Below, piece by piece: positions 24,539 to 34,174 of a stretch of 64,000 bases of DNA (the first letter of the stretch is position 1; each line of letters begins with the position of its first letter). Where the stretch lies: contig CAJUQR010000004.1 in the NCBI GenBank assembly GCA_910588185.1, positions 1-64,000 of the forward strand, given 5' to 3'. The position numbers and the translations under genes are program-made. This stretch comes from an uncultured Peptostreptococcaceae bacterium (GTDB lineage: Bacteria; Bacillota; Clostridia; Peptostreptococcales; Anaerovoracaceae). The notes under the pieces were generated by a model. It made no database searches. It was given only the letters and a program-made list of their open reading frames with translations, and was not told the DNA's origin.

Positions 24539-25546
24539 ATGAGTAAAAACAGACAAGACTCATATATATTCTGCACTTCACTTATCAGAGCAAATGAGAA
24601 TTCCATGCTTCCTTGGGATGAACTAGTAAGAGCTGCAGAGGCAGATGACTTCAAATCCGCTATGAATGTGCTTAATGAACGTGGATACGGAGACGGAAAA
24701 GACTTGCAAAATCCCAGGGATTTTGTAAATATGCTAACAGCAGAAGAAGAAAAAACTTATGAATTTGTATTTTCTGCTCTTCCTGAAAAATCTGAACTTG
24801 AGCTCTTTAAGTATCAAAAAGACTATCATAATGCTAAAGCCGCTCTTAAGGCAGAGTTCCTTGGAATAGATTCAGAAAAATATCTGGTTTCAGGAGGCAA
24901 TTTTGAACCAAAAGTTATGGCGGATATGATAAGAGAAAGGAACTTTATCTTCCTTTCAACTGAGATGAAAGACGCTATAAATGAAGCAGTAGAATTGTTT
25001 GGCAAGGGCAGAGATCCTCAAGAAATAGATATAATTCTTGACAAGGCGTGTTATAGCGAAATGTTAAAATCAGCTGAGTCTTTCGGAAATTTATTTTTGA
25101 TTGGATATGTAAGACTTTTGATAGACATATTGAATGTGATTACATTTGTAAGGCTTAGACAGATAGGAAAACCATGGGCGTTCTTTAAAAAAGTTTTTTT
25201 AGAAGGCGGATTGATTCCGGAGAATCTGTTTATAGGAGGATATGAAGAAAACTATCAGCAGCTTGCCGATAAGTTTGTGCCTTATGGTTTTGGAGAAATA
25301 ATCGAAAAAGGCGCGGCGAAGGTAAAGACTACAGGTATGTATTCTCTCCTCGAAAAGCTTTGTGATAATAAGAGAATAGAATATATAAAAGATGCTAAGT
25401 TTGTTTCTTTTGGTATAGAACCTGCTGCTGCGTATTTAGTAGCCAAAGAAAGCGAAATCAAGAATTTAAGAATGATTCTTACAGGCAAAATTGCAGGAAC
25501 GCCTAAAGAAGTGATTTTGGAAAGGTTGAGGAAAACTTATGTATAA
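24539..25546 (+). CDS. V-type ATP synthase subunit C
   Basis: A 335-residue helical protein, the expected length for the C/d subunit that connects the central stalk to the rotor ring. Visible family features are the C-terminal LLEKLCDNKRIEYIKDAKFVSFG, then AYLVAKESEIKNLRMILTGK. AAGGAG precedes the ATG. Its 3' end overlaps subunit F by 8 bases. Confidence 0.9.
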   Translation: MSKNRQDSYIFCTSLIRANENSMLPWDELVRAAEADDFKSAMNVLNERGYGDGKDLQNPRDFVNMLTAEEEKTYEFVFSALPEKSELELFKYQKDYHNAKAALKAEFLGIDSEKYLVSGGNFEPKVMADMIRERNFIFLSTEMKDAINEAVELFGKGRDPQEIDIILDKACYSEMLKSAESFGNLFLIGYVRLLIDILNVITFVRLRQIGKPWAFFKKVFLEGGLIPENLFIGGYEENYQQLADKFVPYGFGEIIEKGAAKVKTTGMYSLLEKLCDNKRIEYIKDAKFVSFGIEPAAAYLVAKESEIKNLRMILTGKIAGTPKEVILERLRKTYV

Positions 25547-25862
25547 GATAGGAGTTATAGGAGACAGGGAAAGCGTACTTGGCTTTAAGGCTGTCGGACT
25601 TGATGTTTTCCCTTGCGATAGCCAGGAAGAAGCAAATAAAGCGTTTAAAAAAATTGCAGGTGGTGACTTTGCCATAATTTATATAACTGAAGTTTTTTAT
25701 AAAGGAATGGCATTAGAAGTTGCTGAGTATATAGATAAGAGACTTCCCGCAATCATACCGATACCTGACAAGGACGGTTCGCTGGGAATCGGAATGGAAA
25801 GCGTGAAAAAGGCTGTAGAACGTGCCGTAGGTGCGGACATCCTATTTGGAGGTGACAAATAG
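25539..25862 (+). CDS. V-type ATP synthase subunit F
   Basis: A 107-residue Rossmann-like central-stalk subunit starting MYKIGVIGDRESVLGFKAVG, a signature of the family. A conserved FAIIYITE strand follows, and IIPIPDKDGSLGIGMESVKKAVERAVG ends it. The start overlaps subunit C by 8 bases. F regulates rotation in archaeal-type ATPases. Confidence 0.95.
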   Translation: MYKIGVIGDRESVLGFKAVGLDVFPCDSQEEANKAFKKIAGGDFAIIYITEVFYKGMALEVAEYIDKRLPAIIPIPDKDGSLGIGMESVKKAVERAVGADILFGGDK

Positions 25863-25864
25863 TA

Positions 25865-27643
25865 ATGAGTCAAGGTAAAGTAGTAAAAATATCAGGTCCT
25901 CTGGTTATAGCTTCAGGTATGGAAGAAGCAAACATGTATGACGTAGTACATGTAGGAGAGCAGGGACTGATAGGTGAAATAATAGAGATGAGAGGCGATA
26001 AAGCGTCAATTCAGGTATATGAAGAGACTGCAGGAATAGGACCTGGAGTACCGGTTGTAACCACAGGCGCTCCTCTTTCTGTAGAACTGGGTCCTGGGTT
26101 GATTGAGACTATGTATGACGGTATACAGAGACCTCTCGAAGAAATGTATAAGGTTGCAGGCGCCAATATAGCAAGGGGAATTAAAGTTCCGTCCCTTTCG
26201 AGAACTAAGAAGTGGCAGTTTGTACCTAAGGTAAAAGTAGGAGACCAAATAGAAGCTGGAGATATAGTAGGCACAGTTCAGGAAACCATAGTTGTCGAGC
26301 AGCGCATTATGGTTCCTTATGGAATTGCAGGAACAGTTGAGTCTATTGAAGAGGGTGAGTTCACTGTAGAAGATGTGGTATGCACAGTCAAAACATCAGA
26401 TGGTCAGATAAAAGAACTTACCATGATGCAAAAGTGGCCTGTAAGAAAAGGAAGACCATATAAAGAAAAGCTGGTACCTGAGATGCCGCTTATCACAGGA
26501 CAGCGCGTAATAGATACACTGTTTCCAATTGCAAAGGGCGGCGTTGCAGCAGTTCCGGGACCTTTCGGTTCAGGTAAGACGGTAGTGCAGCATCAGCTTG
26601 CTAAATGGGCAGACGCCGAAATCGTTGTATATATCGGATGCGGTGAACGTGGAAACGAGATGACTGACGTACTGATGGAATTTCCTGAGCTTAAGGATCC
26701 AAATACTGGCGAATCCATAATGAAGAGAACAGTGCTGATTGCCAATACTTCTGATATGCCTGTAGCAGCCCGTGAAGCTTCTATTTATACCGGTATTACA
26801 ATAGCAGAATATTTTAGAGATATGGGATATTCTGTAGCTATAATGGCAGATTCCACTTCAAGATGGGCTGAGGCTCTTCGTGAAATGTCCGGACGTCTTG
26901 AAGAAATGCCTGGTGAAGAAGGTTATCCTGCATATCTGGCTTCTCGTCTTGCTCAGTTCTATGAACGTGCAGGCAGAACTATTTCACTGGGAAAAGAAGG
27001 AAGAATGGGAGCTCTTTCTGCAATCGGAGCAGTATCTCCTCCGGGTGGAGATATTTCAGAGCCAGTATCTCAGGCAACTCTTCGTATTGTAAAGGTGTTC
27101 TGGTGTCTTGATTCTTCACTTGCATATAAAAGACACTTCCCTGCAATTAACTGGCTTCAAAGTTATTCGCTTTATGTTGACAGACTTGAGGATTGGTATG
27201 CAGAAAATGTAAACAAGGAATTTCCTAAACTTAGGGCACAGACTATTCATTTGCTCCAGGAAGAATCAGAACTTAACGAAGTCGTTCAGCTGGTAGGTGT
27301 TGACGGTCTTTCACCTGAGGACAGACTTAAGCTTGAAGTTGCAAAGTCAATACGTGAGGACTATTTGCATCAGAATGCTTTCCATGACGTTGATACTTAC
27401 ACGTCTCTTGATAAGCAATATAAGCTGTTGAAACTTATCTTGTCTTTCCACAAGATGGCAAGAGAGGCAGTTGCCAAAGGGGCCAACTTTAATAAGCTGC
27501 TAGAGCTGCCTGTAAGAGAAAGTATAGGACGTTTTAAATATGTAGAAGAAAAAGACATTGCAGAAGCGTATGATAATATAATGGATGAAATGAAAAAGAG
27601 CATTTCTGCGTTGACGGCAAAGGAGGTTGAAGACGATGATTAA
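25865..27643 (+). CDS. V-type ATP synthase catalytic subunit A
   Basis: A 592-residue catalytic subunit. Walker A is GPFGSGKTV near residue 238, the catalytic GERGNEMTDVL near 263, Walker B VAIMADSTSRWAEALREMSGRLEEMPGEEGYPAYL near 325 (positions 325-360) and SPPGGDISEPV near 388. The non-homologous insert of A-type subunits (about 120-200) is present, distinguishing it from F-type beta. The ATG sits 2 bases after subunit F. It hydrolyses or makes ATP coupled to ion transport. Confidence 0.97.
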   Translation: MSQGKVVKISGPLVIASGMEEANMYDVVHVGEQGLIGEIIEMRGDKASIQVYEETAGIGPGVPVVTTGAPLSVELGPGLIETMYDGIQRPLEEMYKVAGANIARGIKVPSLSRTKKWQFVPKVKVGDQIEAGDIVGTVQETIVVEQRIMVPYGIAGTVESIEEGEFTVEDVVCTVKTSDGQIKELTMMQKWPVRKGRPYKEKLVPEMPLITGQRVIDTLFPIAKGGVAAVPGPFGSGKTVVQHQLAKWADAEIVVYIGCGERGNEMTDVLMEFPELKDPNTGESIMKRTVLIANTSDMPVAAREASIYTGITIAEYFRDMGYSVAIMADSTSRWAEALREMSGRLEEMPGEEGYPAYLASRLAQFYERAGRTISLGKEGRMGALSAIGAVSPPGGDISEPVSQATLRIVKVFWCLDSSLAYKRHFPAINWLQSYSLYVDRLEDWYAENVNKEFPKLRAQTIHLLQEESELNEVVQLVGVDGLSPEDRLKLEVAKSIREDYLHQNAFHDVDTYTSLDKQYKLLKLILSFHKMAREAVAKGANFNKLLELPVRESIGRFKYVEEKDIAEAYDNIMDEMKKSISALTAKEVEDDD

Positions 27644-29006
27644 AGAATATAAGACTATAAGCGAAGTTGTCGGACCTTTGATGCTTGTAAAGAATGTTGA
27701 AAACGTAGCTTATGATGAGCTTGGCGAGATAAATTTACCAAACGGCGAAAAAAGACTTTGCAGAGTTTTGGAGGTAAACGGTTCAGATGCACTTGTTCAG
27801 CTTTTTGAAAGCTCTGCCGGAATAAACCTTAAAGAAAGTACGGTTAAGTTCCTTGGAAGAGGAACAGAGCTTGCCGTTTCTCCTGATATACTGGGAAGAG
27901 TGTTTGACGGAATGGGACGTCCTAAGGATGGAGGACCTGAAATCATTGCAGAAAAAAGACTGGATATAAATGGCTTGCCTATGAACCCGGCAGCTCGTGA
28001 CTATCCGTCAGAATTTATACAGACAGGTGTATCAGCAATAGACGGTCTGAACACTTTGGTAAGAGGACAGAAACTGCCTATATTCTCGGCGTCGGGACTT
28101 CCTCACGCTGACCTTGCTGCACAGATTGCACGTCAAGCAAAGGTGAGAGGCGGAGAAGGAAACTTTGCAGTAGTATTCGCAGCTATCGGCATAACCCATG
28201 AAGAAGCTGAATTCTTTGCTTCCGACTTTAGAAGAACGGGAGCCATTGACAGAACTGTGTTGTTTATGAATTTAGCTAACGATCCGGCTGTTGAACGTAT
28301 TGCAACTCCTCGTATGGCTCTTACTGCGGCAGAATATCTTGCTTTTGATTTAGGTATGCACGTGCTTGTAATCCTTACGGATATAACTAACTATGCGGAA
28401 GCTCTTCGTGAAGTATCGGCGGCAAGAAAAGAAGTTCCCGGACGCAGAGGCTATCCCGGATATCTTTATACAGACCTTGCAACCATGTATGAGAGGGCAG
28501 GCCGTAAAAAGGGATATGATGGTTCCATAACTATGATTCCTATTTTGACCATGCCTGAAGAGGACAAAACTCATCCGATACCTGACTTGACAGGATATAT
28601 TACAGAGGGACAGATAATACTTTCACGTGAGCTTTATCGTAAAGGTATTCAGCCGCCTATAGATGTTTTACCGTCTCTTTCAAGACTTAAGGATAAAGGT
28701 ATTGGAGACGGCAAGACCAGAGAAGACCATGCGGACACTATGAACCAGCTTTTCTCAGCTTATGCAAAAGGCAAGGAAGCATTGGAGCTGGTAACTATTT
28801 TGGGTGAGGCTGCTTTGACGGAAACTGACCTTAAATATGCACAGTTTTCACAGGCTTTTGAGAAGCAGTATGTTTCCCAAGGTTATGAAACCGACAGGAC
28901 TATAGAAGAAACTTTAGGAATTGGATGGAAGCTTTTGGAGCTGCTTCCGAAGAGTGAGCTCAAGCGTATTAAAGATGAGTATATCGAAAAATACCTTGGC
29001 AAGTAA
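27636..29006 (+). CDS. V-type ATP synthase regulatory subunit B
   Basis: A 456-residue non-catalytic nucleotide-binding subunit. FSASGLPHADLAAQIARQA replaces the Walker A loop, as in B subunits. Other conserved stretches are TDITNYAEALREVSAAR and PGRRGYPGYLYTDLATMYERAGR. ATG 27636 overlaps the subunit A stop by 8 bases; the TTG nine bases upstream is not needed. It forms the A3B3 head with subunit A. Confidence 0.96.
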   Translation: MIKEYKTISEVVGPLMLVKNVENVAYDELGEINLPNGEKRLCRVLEVNGSDALVQLFESSAGINLKESTVKFLGRGTELAVSPDILGRVFDGMGRPKDGGPEIIAEKRLDINGLPMNPAARDYPSEFIQTGVSAIDGLNTLVRGQKLPIFSASGLPHADLAAQIARQAKVRGGEGNFAVVFAAIGITHEEAEFFASDFRRTGAIDRTVLFMNLANDPAVERIATPRMALTAAEYLAFDLGMHVLVILTDITNYAEALREVSAARKEVPGRRGYPGYLYTDLATMYERAGRKKGYDGSITMIPILTMPEEDKTHPIPDLTGYITEGQIILSRELYRKGIQPPIDVLPSLSRLKDKGIGDGKTREDHADTMNQLFSAYAKGKEALELVTILGEAALTETDLKYAQFSQAFEKQYVSQGYETDRTIEETLGIGWKLLELLPKSELKRIKDEYIEKYLGK

Positions 29007-29015
29007 GGAGTCGAT

Positions 29016-29693
29016 ATGGAAAGATTAAATGTAAATCCTACCAGAATGATGCTTACAACTTTGAAGAAGCGTCTCGTAACTGCAAGGAGAGGTCATAAGC
29101 TTATGAAAGATAAGCGTGACCAGCTTATGAAAGGGTTCCTTGAACTTGCTCGTGAAAATAAACGGCTTCGTGAAGAGGTCGAGAATTCACTTGCGAGAGT
29201 GTATGAAAGCTTTTCAGTGGCCAGTGCAGTTATGAGTCAGGAAGTCATGGAGGAAGCTCTGATGTTTCCAAAGCAGGGAGTTGATCTGACTGTCAGCGGC
29301 AAAAATATTATGAGTGTCGATGTACCTCAGTTCAGTTTTGATACTAAGGCTGAAGATTCATCAGACATATATCCTTATGGATTTGCCAGCACGTCAGGAG
29401 AGCTTGACGCAGCTATAGCAGGACTTGCAAGTGTGCTGCCTGCAATGCTTGAACTGGCAGCAAAAGAAAAAGAAGCAGCAATGCTTGCAGCTGAGCTTGA
29501 AAAGACAAGGCGTCGTGTAAATGCACTGGAATATGTCAAGATTCCTCAGCTTGAAATGACTATCAAGTATATTGTCATGAAGCTTGATGAGAATGAACGA
29601 GGCAATCAGACCAGACTTATGAAAGTTAAAGATATGATTCTGAAGGAAGCTATTGAAGAAAAGCGTGAGCAGACTAAAGAAGCCTGCGGATAA
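29016..29693 (+). CDS. V-type ATP synthase subunit D
   Basis: A 225-residue central rotor shaft. The typical start NPTRMMLTTLKKRLVTARRGHKLMKDKRDQL is at positions 6-36, the C-terminal coiled coil carries RRRVNALEYVKIPQLEMTIKYI-like residues (about 168-190). AAGGAGTCG precedes the ATG. Last gene of the operon; a hairpin terminator follows. All soluble and membrane subunits needed for a bacterial V-ATPase are present in the cluster. Confidence 0.95.
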   Translation: MERLNVNPTRMMLTTLKKRLVTARRGHKLMKDKRDQLMKGFLELARENKRLREEVENSLARVYESFSVASAVMSQEVMEEALMFPKQGVDLTVSGKNIMSVDVPQFSFDTKAEDSSDIYPYGFASTSGELDAAIAGLASVLPAMLELAAKEKEAAMLAAELEKTRRRVNALEYVKIPQLEMTIKYIVMKLDENERGNQTRLMKVKDMILKEAIEEKREQTKEACG

Positions 29694-29703
29694 ATGATAA
29701 ATT

Positions 29704-29750
29704 AAATGCGGTGCGATTCCCATAGTAGGAGTTTGCACCGCATTTTGTTA
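29704..29750. terminator. hairpin terminator between V-ATPase operon and convergent ABC permease gene
   Basis: AAATGCGGTGC (29704-29714) / GCACCGCATTT (29735-29745), 20-base loop, short T-tract. It abuts the stop of the minus-strand permease gene, so it probably serves both directions. Confidence 0.75.
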
Positions 29751-32027
29751 TATAAGAGCAATCCAAGCGTATGCCGGATAAATTGAAAGCCATTTGCCAA
29801 AATCTATACCCATAACTGATATTGTCAGAGGAACTGCCAGTATGAGCAGTGCTAAGAAAGAGGATTGCAGATAGCTTTTTCTTAGATGCGATAAGAGCAG
29901 TACTAAAGAAGTTGATATTAAAAGTACTATAATTTGTGAAAGTATTGTAATCAATATGAATCCCCATATAGGCAGAGCTATTTTAAAATCAAAGTATGCC
30001 GGAATGTTGTCTACTGAAGACATAACTTCATGCATGGGATATGATTTGCTTATAGCTATTATTCGAAAAATCCATGGCAATATGGATATTGCACATGTAT
30101 ATAGAACGCATACAGCGACTTTATGTTTGATGATTTGCCGCTTCCCTTTAACTGTCGCTGAAATCAGATTCCATGATTTCTTTTGATATTCCATTGACAT
30201 TACATTGCCGAAAGAAAAGATGATACATAATGTAAGCATCAGTAAATCTATTAAAAAGCTGTCATCCATAAGTCCAAACAAGTATTTGTAGCCTGTATCA
30301 TAAATAAATATCCCTTTTGATTCTTTAACATGCTCATATTGAGCTTCAACTCGTTGGAATGACGGATAAAAAGTCAATACGCCGTACCACTGTATTTTCA
30401 TGTCATCGGCTGTTTTTTCATCAATTTTACCGGAAGAAACCATTGAATCTATACGATCGATTTGTTCAAATGCTTCGTTAAACCGATTCTTTTCTGATGT
30501 TATTATGTCCTCTTTTTCTTCGGTCAGTTCACCCTCTAAGCTTGTCATTATATCCTTGTAATACTGCTCGCTTATGGAGGGAGAGTAGGTCATTGTCAAA
30601 TCTCTGTAGCCTATTAGCAAAGTGAAAACCAGCAAGATTATTATTGCACGGTTAGTTAACAGGATTTTGTAACTTTCGTGACGCAGGAGGCTTTTATATG
30701 GTTTAAAAGGAATCGGTGACGAGATATGGATTTTATCAATTTGCAGTCTATTTCCCCTTATGAAGATCAGAATTGATAATGTCATATTCAAAATTCCAAA
30801 AATTAAGATTACAGCTATGCTTAATGACAAGCAGGATATGGGAGTACCTAATATATTGAGATTGAGGTATCCTCCATATAAATGTTCCGTGTCTATTGTT
30901 CCGAATACAGATAAGTATTTGAATATATTCAATTTAGAATTGGCAGGTATTATTGTGTATATGATCCAATTGACAGACAGCCATCCTATTCCTGCCATTT
31001 GAGGTACGAAGCTCTTTGCCGCATAGAGTGAAACAGCTATGAGAGCTGTGCCAAAACAAAATATAACTAAGGCCTTAGTAATAACGCTTAAGATAATGTA
31101 TTGCAGCATGGTAATGGACAAACTGCTTTCAATATACAAAGATATGGATTGAATCTTTGCTGAAAGGTCAGCCAGACCGCTTGTTGCACCTGCATATAAG
31201 AGATTTATGCTGTACATTAAAATACTTATGATAAAGCAATGTATTAGTAGGGCCAGCAATTTTGCAAGAATACATTTAACAATTCCATTTTTGGTAGGTC
31301 TGGTAATATAAAATAGACCTTTTTCTTTTTCTTCAGTGACAAGTACGCCTATGAACAGCATAACAGACATGAATAAGAGTATATCTGTAAGTTGATTTTT
31401 CATAGCCATATGAGTCCCTTTGGATGGATAAAATCTTATATTTTCAGAAGAAAGTCCTTTGTGGTCTTCGGCACTTTTTTCTATGTTTTTGCTGCTGAAA
31501 TTGTTTTTGTCGTTTGCCTGAAAAATAGAAATATCTTCAAGTGTATGCTTATTATTTTGAGTTTCTTCTATATAGTTATCGTAGTTTGATACTTTATTCA
31601 GCTCGTCATATATTTGCTCTGCAAGTAATAGCTCTTTATGCAGTTCATCTGTATATTTTAGATAATCTTTGCTGCGGTAAGATTCTATATATTTTTCATA
31701 TATATCCGGTGTCTCTGCGATGATTTGCGATGCAAGAGCCTTACTCATTTCGTCTTCTTTAGACTGCAGTGACAAGAGCATATCAAGGTCGGATATGTTG
31801 TTTAGATTATTTTTTAGCTTATTGATATAATCATATTTTTCTTGTTCAGTCATTGAGGACATGTCTGAAGAGAGGGCTTTATAAGAAGTCAAATCAGGTG
31901 AGGCTGATTCAGGCAGATTTAAATACCACATCATAAACAGATTTAGAGTCATCAATATACAAGTAAAAATTATAAAGCTAGGTTTTTTACAGACTTTTAA
32001 AAGTTCGTTTAAAGTAAGCCTAAACAT
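29748..32027 (-). CDS. ABC-2-type transporter permease, fused double-length
   Basis: A 759-residue membrane protein, about twice the usual permease length. The first half has a start helix (about 15-35), an external helical domain (about 40-225) and a helix bundle near 230-440. The second half repeats the plan from about residue 475 (SLLRHESYKILLTNRAIIILLV), with its own external segment and C-terminal helices to the end. Start is ATG 32027 (MFRLTLNELLKV), overlapping the ATPase stop by 8 bases; longer reading frames run into the ATPase gene. Together with that ATPase it forms an exporter or a bacitracin/lantibiotic-resistance-like pump (inference from the linked two-component system). Confidence 0.8.
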   Translation of the reverse strand: MFRLTLNELLKVCKKPSFIIFTCILMTLNLFMMWYLNLPESASPDLTSYKALSSDMSSMTEQEKYDYINKLKNNLNNISDLDMLLSLQSKEDEMSKALASQIIAETPDIYEKYIESYRSKDYLKYTDELHKELLLAEQIYDELNKVSNYDNYIEETQNNKHTLEDISIFQANDKNNFSSKNIEKSAEDHKGLSSENIRFYPSKGTHMAMKNQLTDILLFMSVMLFIGVLVTEEKEKGLFYITRPTKNGIVKCILAKLLALLIHCFIISILMYSINLLYAGATSGLADLSAKIQSISLYIESSLSITMLQYIILSVITKALVIFCFGTALIAVSLYAAKSFVPQMAGIGWLSVNWIIYTIIPANSKLNIFKYLSVFGTIDTEHLYGGYLNLNILGTPISCLSLSIAVILIFGILNMTLSILIFIRGNRLQIDKIHISSPIPFKPYKSLLRHESYKILLTNRAIIILLVFTLLIGYRDLTMTYSPSISEQYYKDIMTSLEGELTEEKEDIITSEKNRFNEAFEQIDRIDSMVSSGKIDEKTADDMKIQWYGVLTFYPSFQRVEAQYEHVKESKGIFIYDTGYKYLFGLMDDSFLIDLLMLTLCIIFSFGNVMSMEYQKKSWNLISATVKGKRQIIKHKVAVCVLYTCAISILPWIFRIIAISKSYPMHEVMSSVDNIPAYFDFKIALPIWGFILITILSQIIVLLISTSLVLLLSHLRKSYLQSSFLALLILAVPLTISVMGIDFGKWLSIYPAYAWIALI

Positions 32028-32748
32028 ACAGCTCTTCCTCCCCGAAAATTTCCATGTAGACTTCTTCCAAGCTACGGGCATTGTTGTACTTTTGGCAGAG
32101 AGCAGGAACACTATTGCAATCCACTATCAAGCCGTCTTTGAGAAGTATTATTTCTTTTGCGATTGATTGAATATCAGATACGACATGGGTTGAAACCAAT
32201 ATGATTTTATCTTCAGATATGGCTTTGATGTTTTCACGGATGCGTACGCGTTCCTTTGGGTCAAGGCCTGCGGTGGGCTCGTCTAAAATTATCAGTTTAG
32301 GATTGCCTAATATTGCTTGAGCTATTAGTATACGCTGCTTCATTCCGCCTGAATATGTGCCTATAGGTTTGTCGGCAGAATCTGTCAGGTTTACATATGA
32401 AAGGACTCTTTCTATTTCATCTTTCATGGATTTTCTTGAAATATCTTTTAATGCTGCCATATATGATAAGAATCTCCTACCTGAAAATGTATCATACAAA
32501 CCTTGTTGCTGCGGAGCGTATCCTAAAAGGCTTCTGTAGGAAGGGCCAAGAGAAGCGATTTCCTGGTTATTCCACATAACTTTACCTGATGATGGCTTTA
32601 TGTTTCCGGTGATAATATTCATCATGGTAGACTTGCCTGCACCGTTTGGGCCAAGCAAGCCGTATATTCCTTCAGAGAATTTTAAAGAAACGTTATTAAG
32701 CGCTTTTTTGTTTCCATATTGCTTTGTCAAATTTTTAAGTTCTAGCAT
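32020..32748 (-). CDS. ABC transporter ATP-binding protein
   Basis: A 242-residue ATPase. Walker A is GPNGAGKST near residue 35, signature YSGGMKQRI near 132, Walker B LIILDEPTAGLDPKER near 152, and the switch His in VSTHVVSD near 190. It belongs to the efflux (CcmA/NatA) branch. The gene overlaps the lipoprotein gene by 1 base and the permease by 8 bases, so all three are translated as a unit. Confidence 0.94.
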   Translation of the reverse strand: MLELKNLTKQYGNKKALNNVSLKFSEGIYGLLGPNGAGKSTMMNIITGNIKPSSGKVMWNNQEIASLGPSYRSLLGYAPQQQGLYDTFSGRRFLSYMAALKDISRKSMKDEIERVLSYVNLTDSADKPIGTYSGGMKQRILIAQAILGNPKLIILDEPTAGLDPKERVRIRENIKAISEDKIILVSTHVVSDIQSIAKEIILLKDGLIVDCNSVPALCQKYNNARSLEEVYMEIFGEEELYV

Positions 32749-34106
32749 TATTCTCGCCCCTTTCCTGCCATAGAGATAGGTTCAAAGTTTTCCTTGCTGT
32801 TGTATAAATCTTCTTTAGCTATAAGCGCATATTTATATTGGTTAATTTCATATGAATCGTCATCGTTTGCAATTGCGTCATAATCGTAAACCGCCAATGC
32901 ATGAGTATCTGTGTATGCAAGGATTGTAAGCTGCCATCCAAGAGATTTTTTTGTAAGTGTGCTGCGGCTGACTTTTCCTGTTTCTATATCCACAAAATAT
33001 AAGCTCTCGTCTTTTTCATCACCTGTGGAGGTACAGCACAGTGTATCTCCTATTGAAAAATATATATAGTTTTGTTTCAGGTCTGTGAGTACAGATTGTT
33101 CTCCAGTTTCAAGGTCTATTTTGTTTATACCTCCTTTTTCGTCAGATACATAAAGGTATTGTCCTTCTACTGCGTCGGTGATATTTAGCTTGTTGTTGCT
33201 GTGTTTTAGAATCTCATTTTTCTCTCTATTTGTAATGTCTAAAGTTGCATAGACTGTTTTACTGTTTTTATATGCTTCGTGCCATTGGTCGTCGTTTAGT
33301 TTTAGAATGTCTGTTTGACTCATATTGTCTGGATAAGCTATACCACTGAGTACAAACTTTGTATCTGAGCAGCCTATGACTTGGTAGTTTACGTTATCAT
33401 CAAAGTATATAGGAATTTGTTCTGTTATTTTATTTTGGGATATGCTGTATTTGCATAGAGCTTTGTCTGATGATGTGATATATGTGGCATTATCTTCTTT
33501 TTTAAATTTAAGATTTTTTGTCACAAACCATAGATTATCCCCTTCAGCAAAGACTTCTTTTGTAACCGTTGAATTTTCAGGAAAATCGAAAATCTTTTGT
33601 CTGGAAGAACCGTCAAGTTCCATGCAATAAATTTTTGCATTATTGGATTGCGGTTGTACATCGCTAGAAGTATCATTTCCTGCAAAATAATCCAATGATA
33701 CTGTATCATCGTTATCATAATCGCGGCTTAGCACATATAAATGGTCATCATATACAAAAGGAATAGAATCAAATCCAAATTCATCTGCTGAAAAAACACT
33801 GCTGCATTTTTCACTGTCGTGTTTACAACCACTGTCGGAACACAGATAAATTTCCTTTTTTGTAGCATAGTCTACGTACATTAAATGCATACCATAGAGG
33901 TTTTTGCCTATCTCTGTATTTTCGGTAAAATAATAGAATCCGTCTTTAGTGCCAAAATTATTGGAAAAAGAAAATCCTCTGCTGTTTATAGATTTAAGTT
34001 CGCCGCTTGGCGCTGTATCTGATTGATTTTGATTTTGAGAATCACTGCAAGAAAACAGCGATAGCAGAATAACTGCCGATAGAATAATTGAAATAAATTT
34101 TTTCAT
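32748..34106 (-). CDS. large secreted lipoprotein, probable beta-propeller-like sensor
   Basis: A 452-residue protein with a lipoprotein signal peptide: MKKFISIILSAVILLSLFSC with lipobox LFSC at residues 17-20. The mature part has repeated blocks of about 50-60 residues of the type DGFYYFTEN, HLYVLSR, NLWFVTKN, YLYVSDEKGGINKID and SLYFVDIETGKV, as in beta-propeller or DUF5050-type surface proteins. A Cys pair CSDSGCKH lies near residue 100. Gene position between the histidine kinase and the ABC transporter, with its own pho-box-like promoter, suggests it detects or binds the transporter substrate. Function is otherwise unknown. Confidence 0.8.
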   Translation of the reverse strand: MKKFISIILSAVILLSLFSCSDSQNQNQSDTAPSGELKSINSRGFSFSNNFGTKDGFYYFTENTEIGKNLYGMHLMYVDYATKKEIYLCSDSGCKHDSEKCSSVFSADEFGFDSIPFVYDDHLYVLSRDYDNDDTVSLDYFAGNDTSSDVQPQSNNAKIYCMELDGSSRQKIFDFPENSTVTKEVFAEGDNLWFVTKNLKFKKEDNATYITSSDKALCKYSISQNKITEQIPIYFDDNVNYQVIGCSDTKFVLSGIAYPDNMSQTDILKLNDDQWHEAYKNSKTVYATLDITNREKNEILKHSNNKLNITDAVEGQYLYVSDEKGGINKIDLETGEQSVLTDLKQNYIYFSIGDTLCCTSTGDEKDESLYFVDIETGKVSRSTLTKKSLGWQLTILAYTDTHALAVYDYDAIANDDDSYEINQYKYALIAKEDLYNSKENFEPISMAGKGRE

Positions 34107-34141
34107 AAAAAATGACCCCCTTGTAAATTAAAGACAAGGAG

Positions 34142-34174
34142 ATCATAAAGCCTAAAAGTCAAAATTTAGTCAAA
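34142..34174 (-). promoter_or_regulatory. pho-box-like direct repeat plus -10 element before the lipoprotein-ABC genes
   Basis: On the minus strand: TTTGAC-N5-TTTGAC (34174 to 34158, 11-bp period), then exactly 10 bases, then TATGAT (34147-34142). The same layout lies upstream of the response-regulator gene. It is the expected architecture for an OmpR/PhoB-family activator that replaces the -35 box. Confidence 0.7.
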
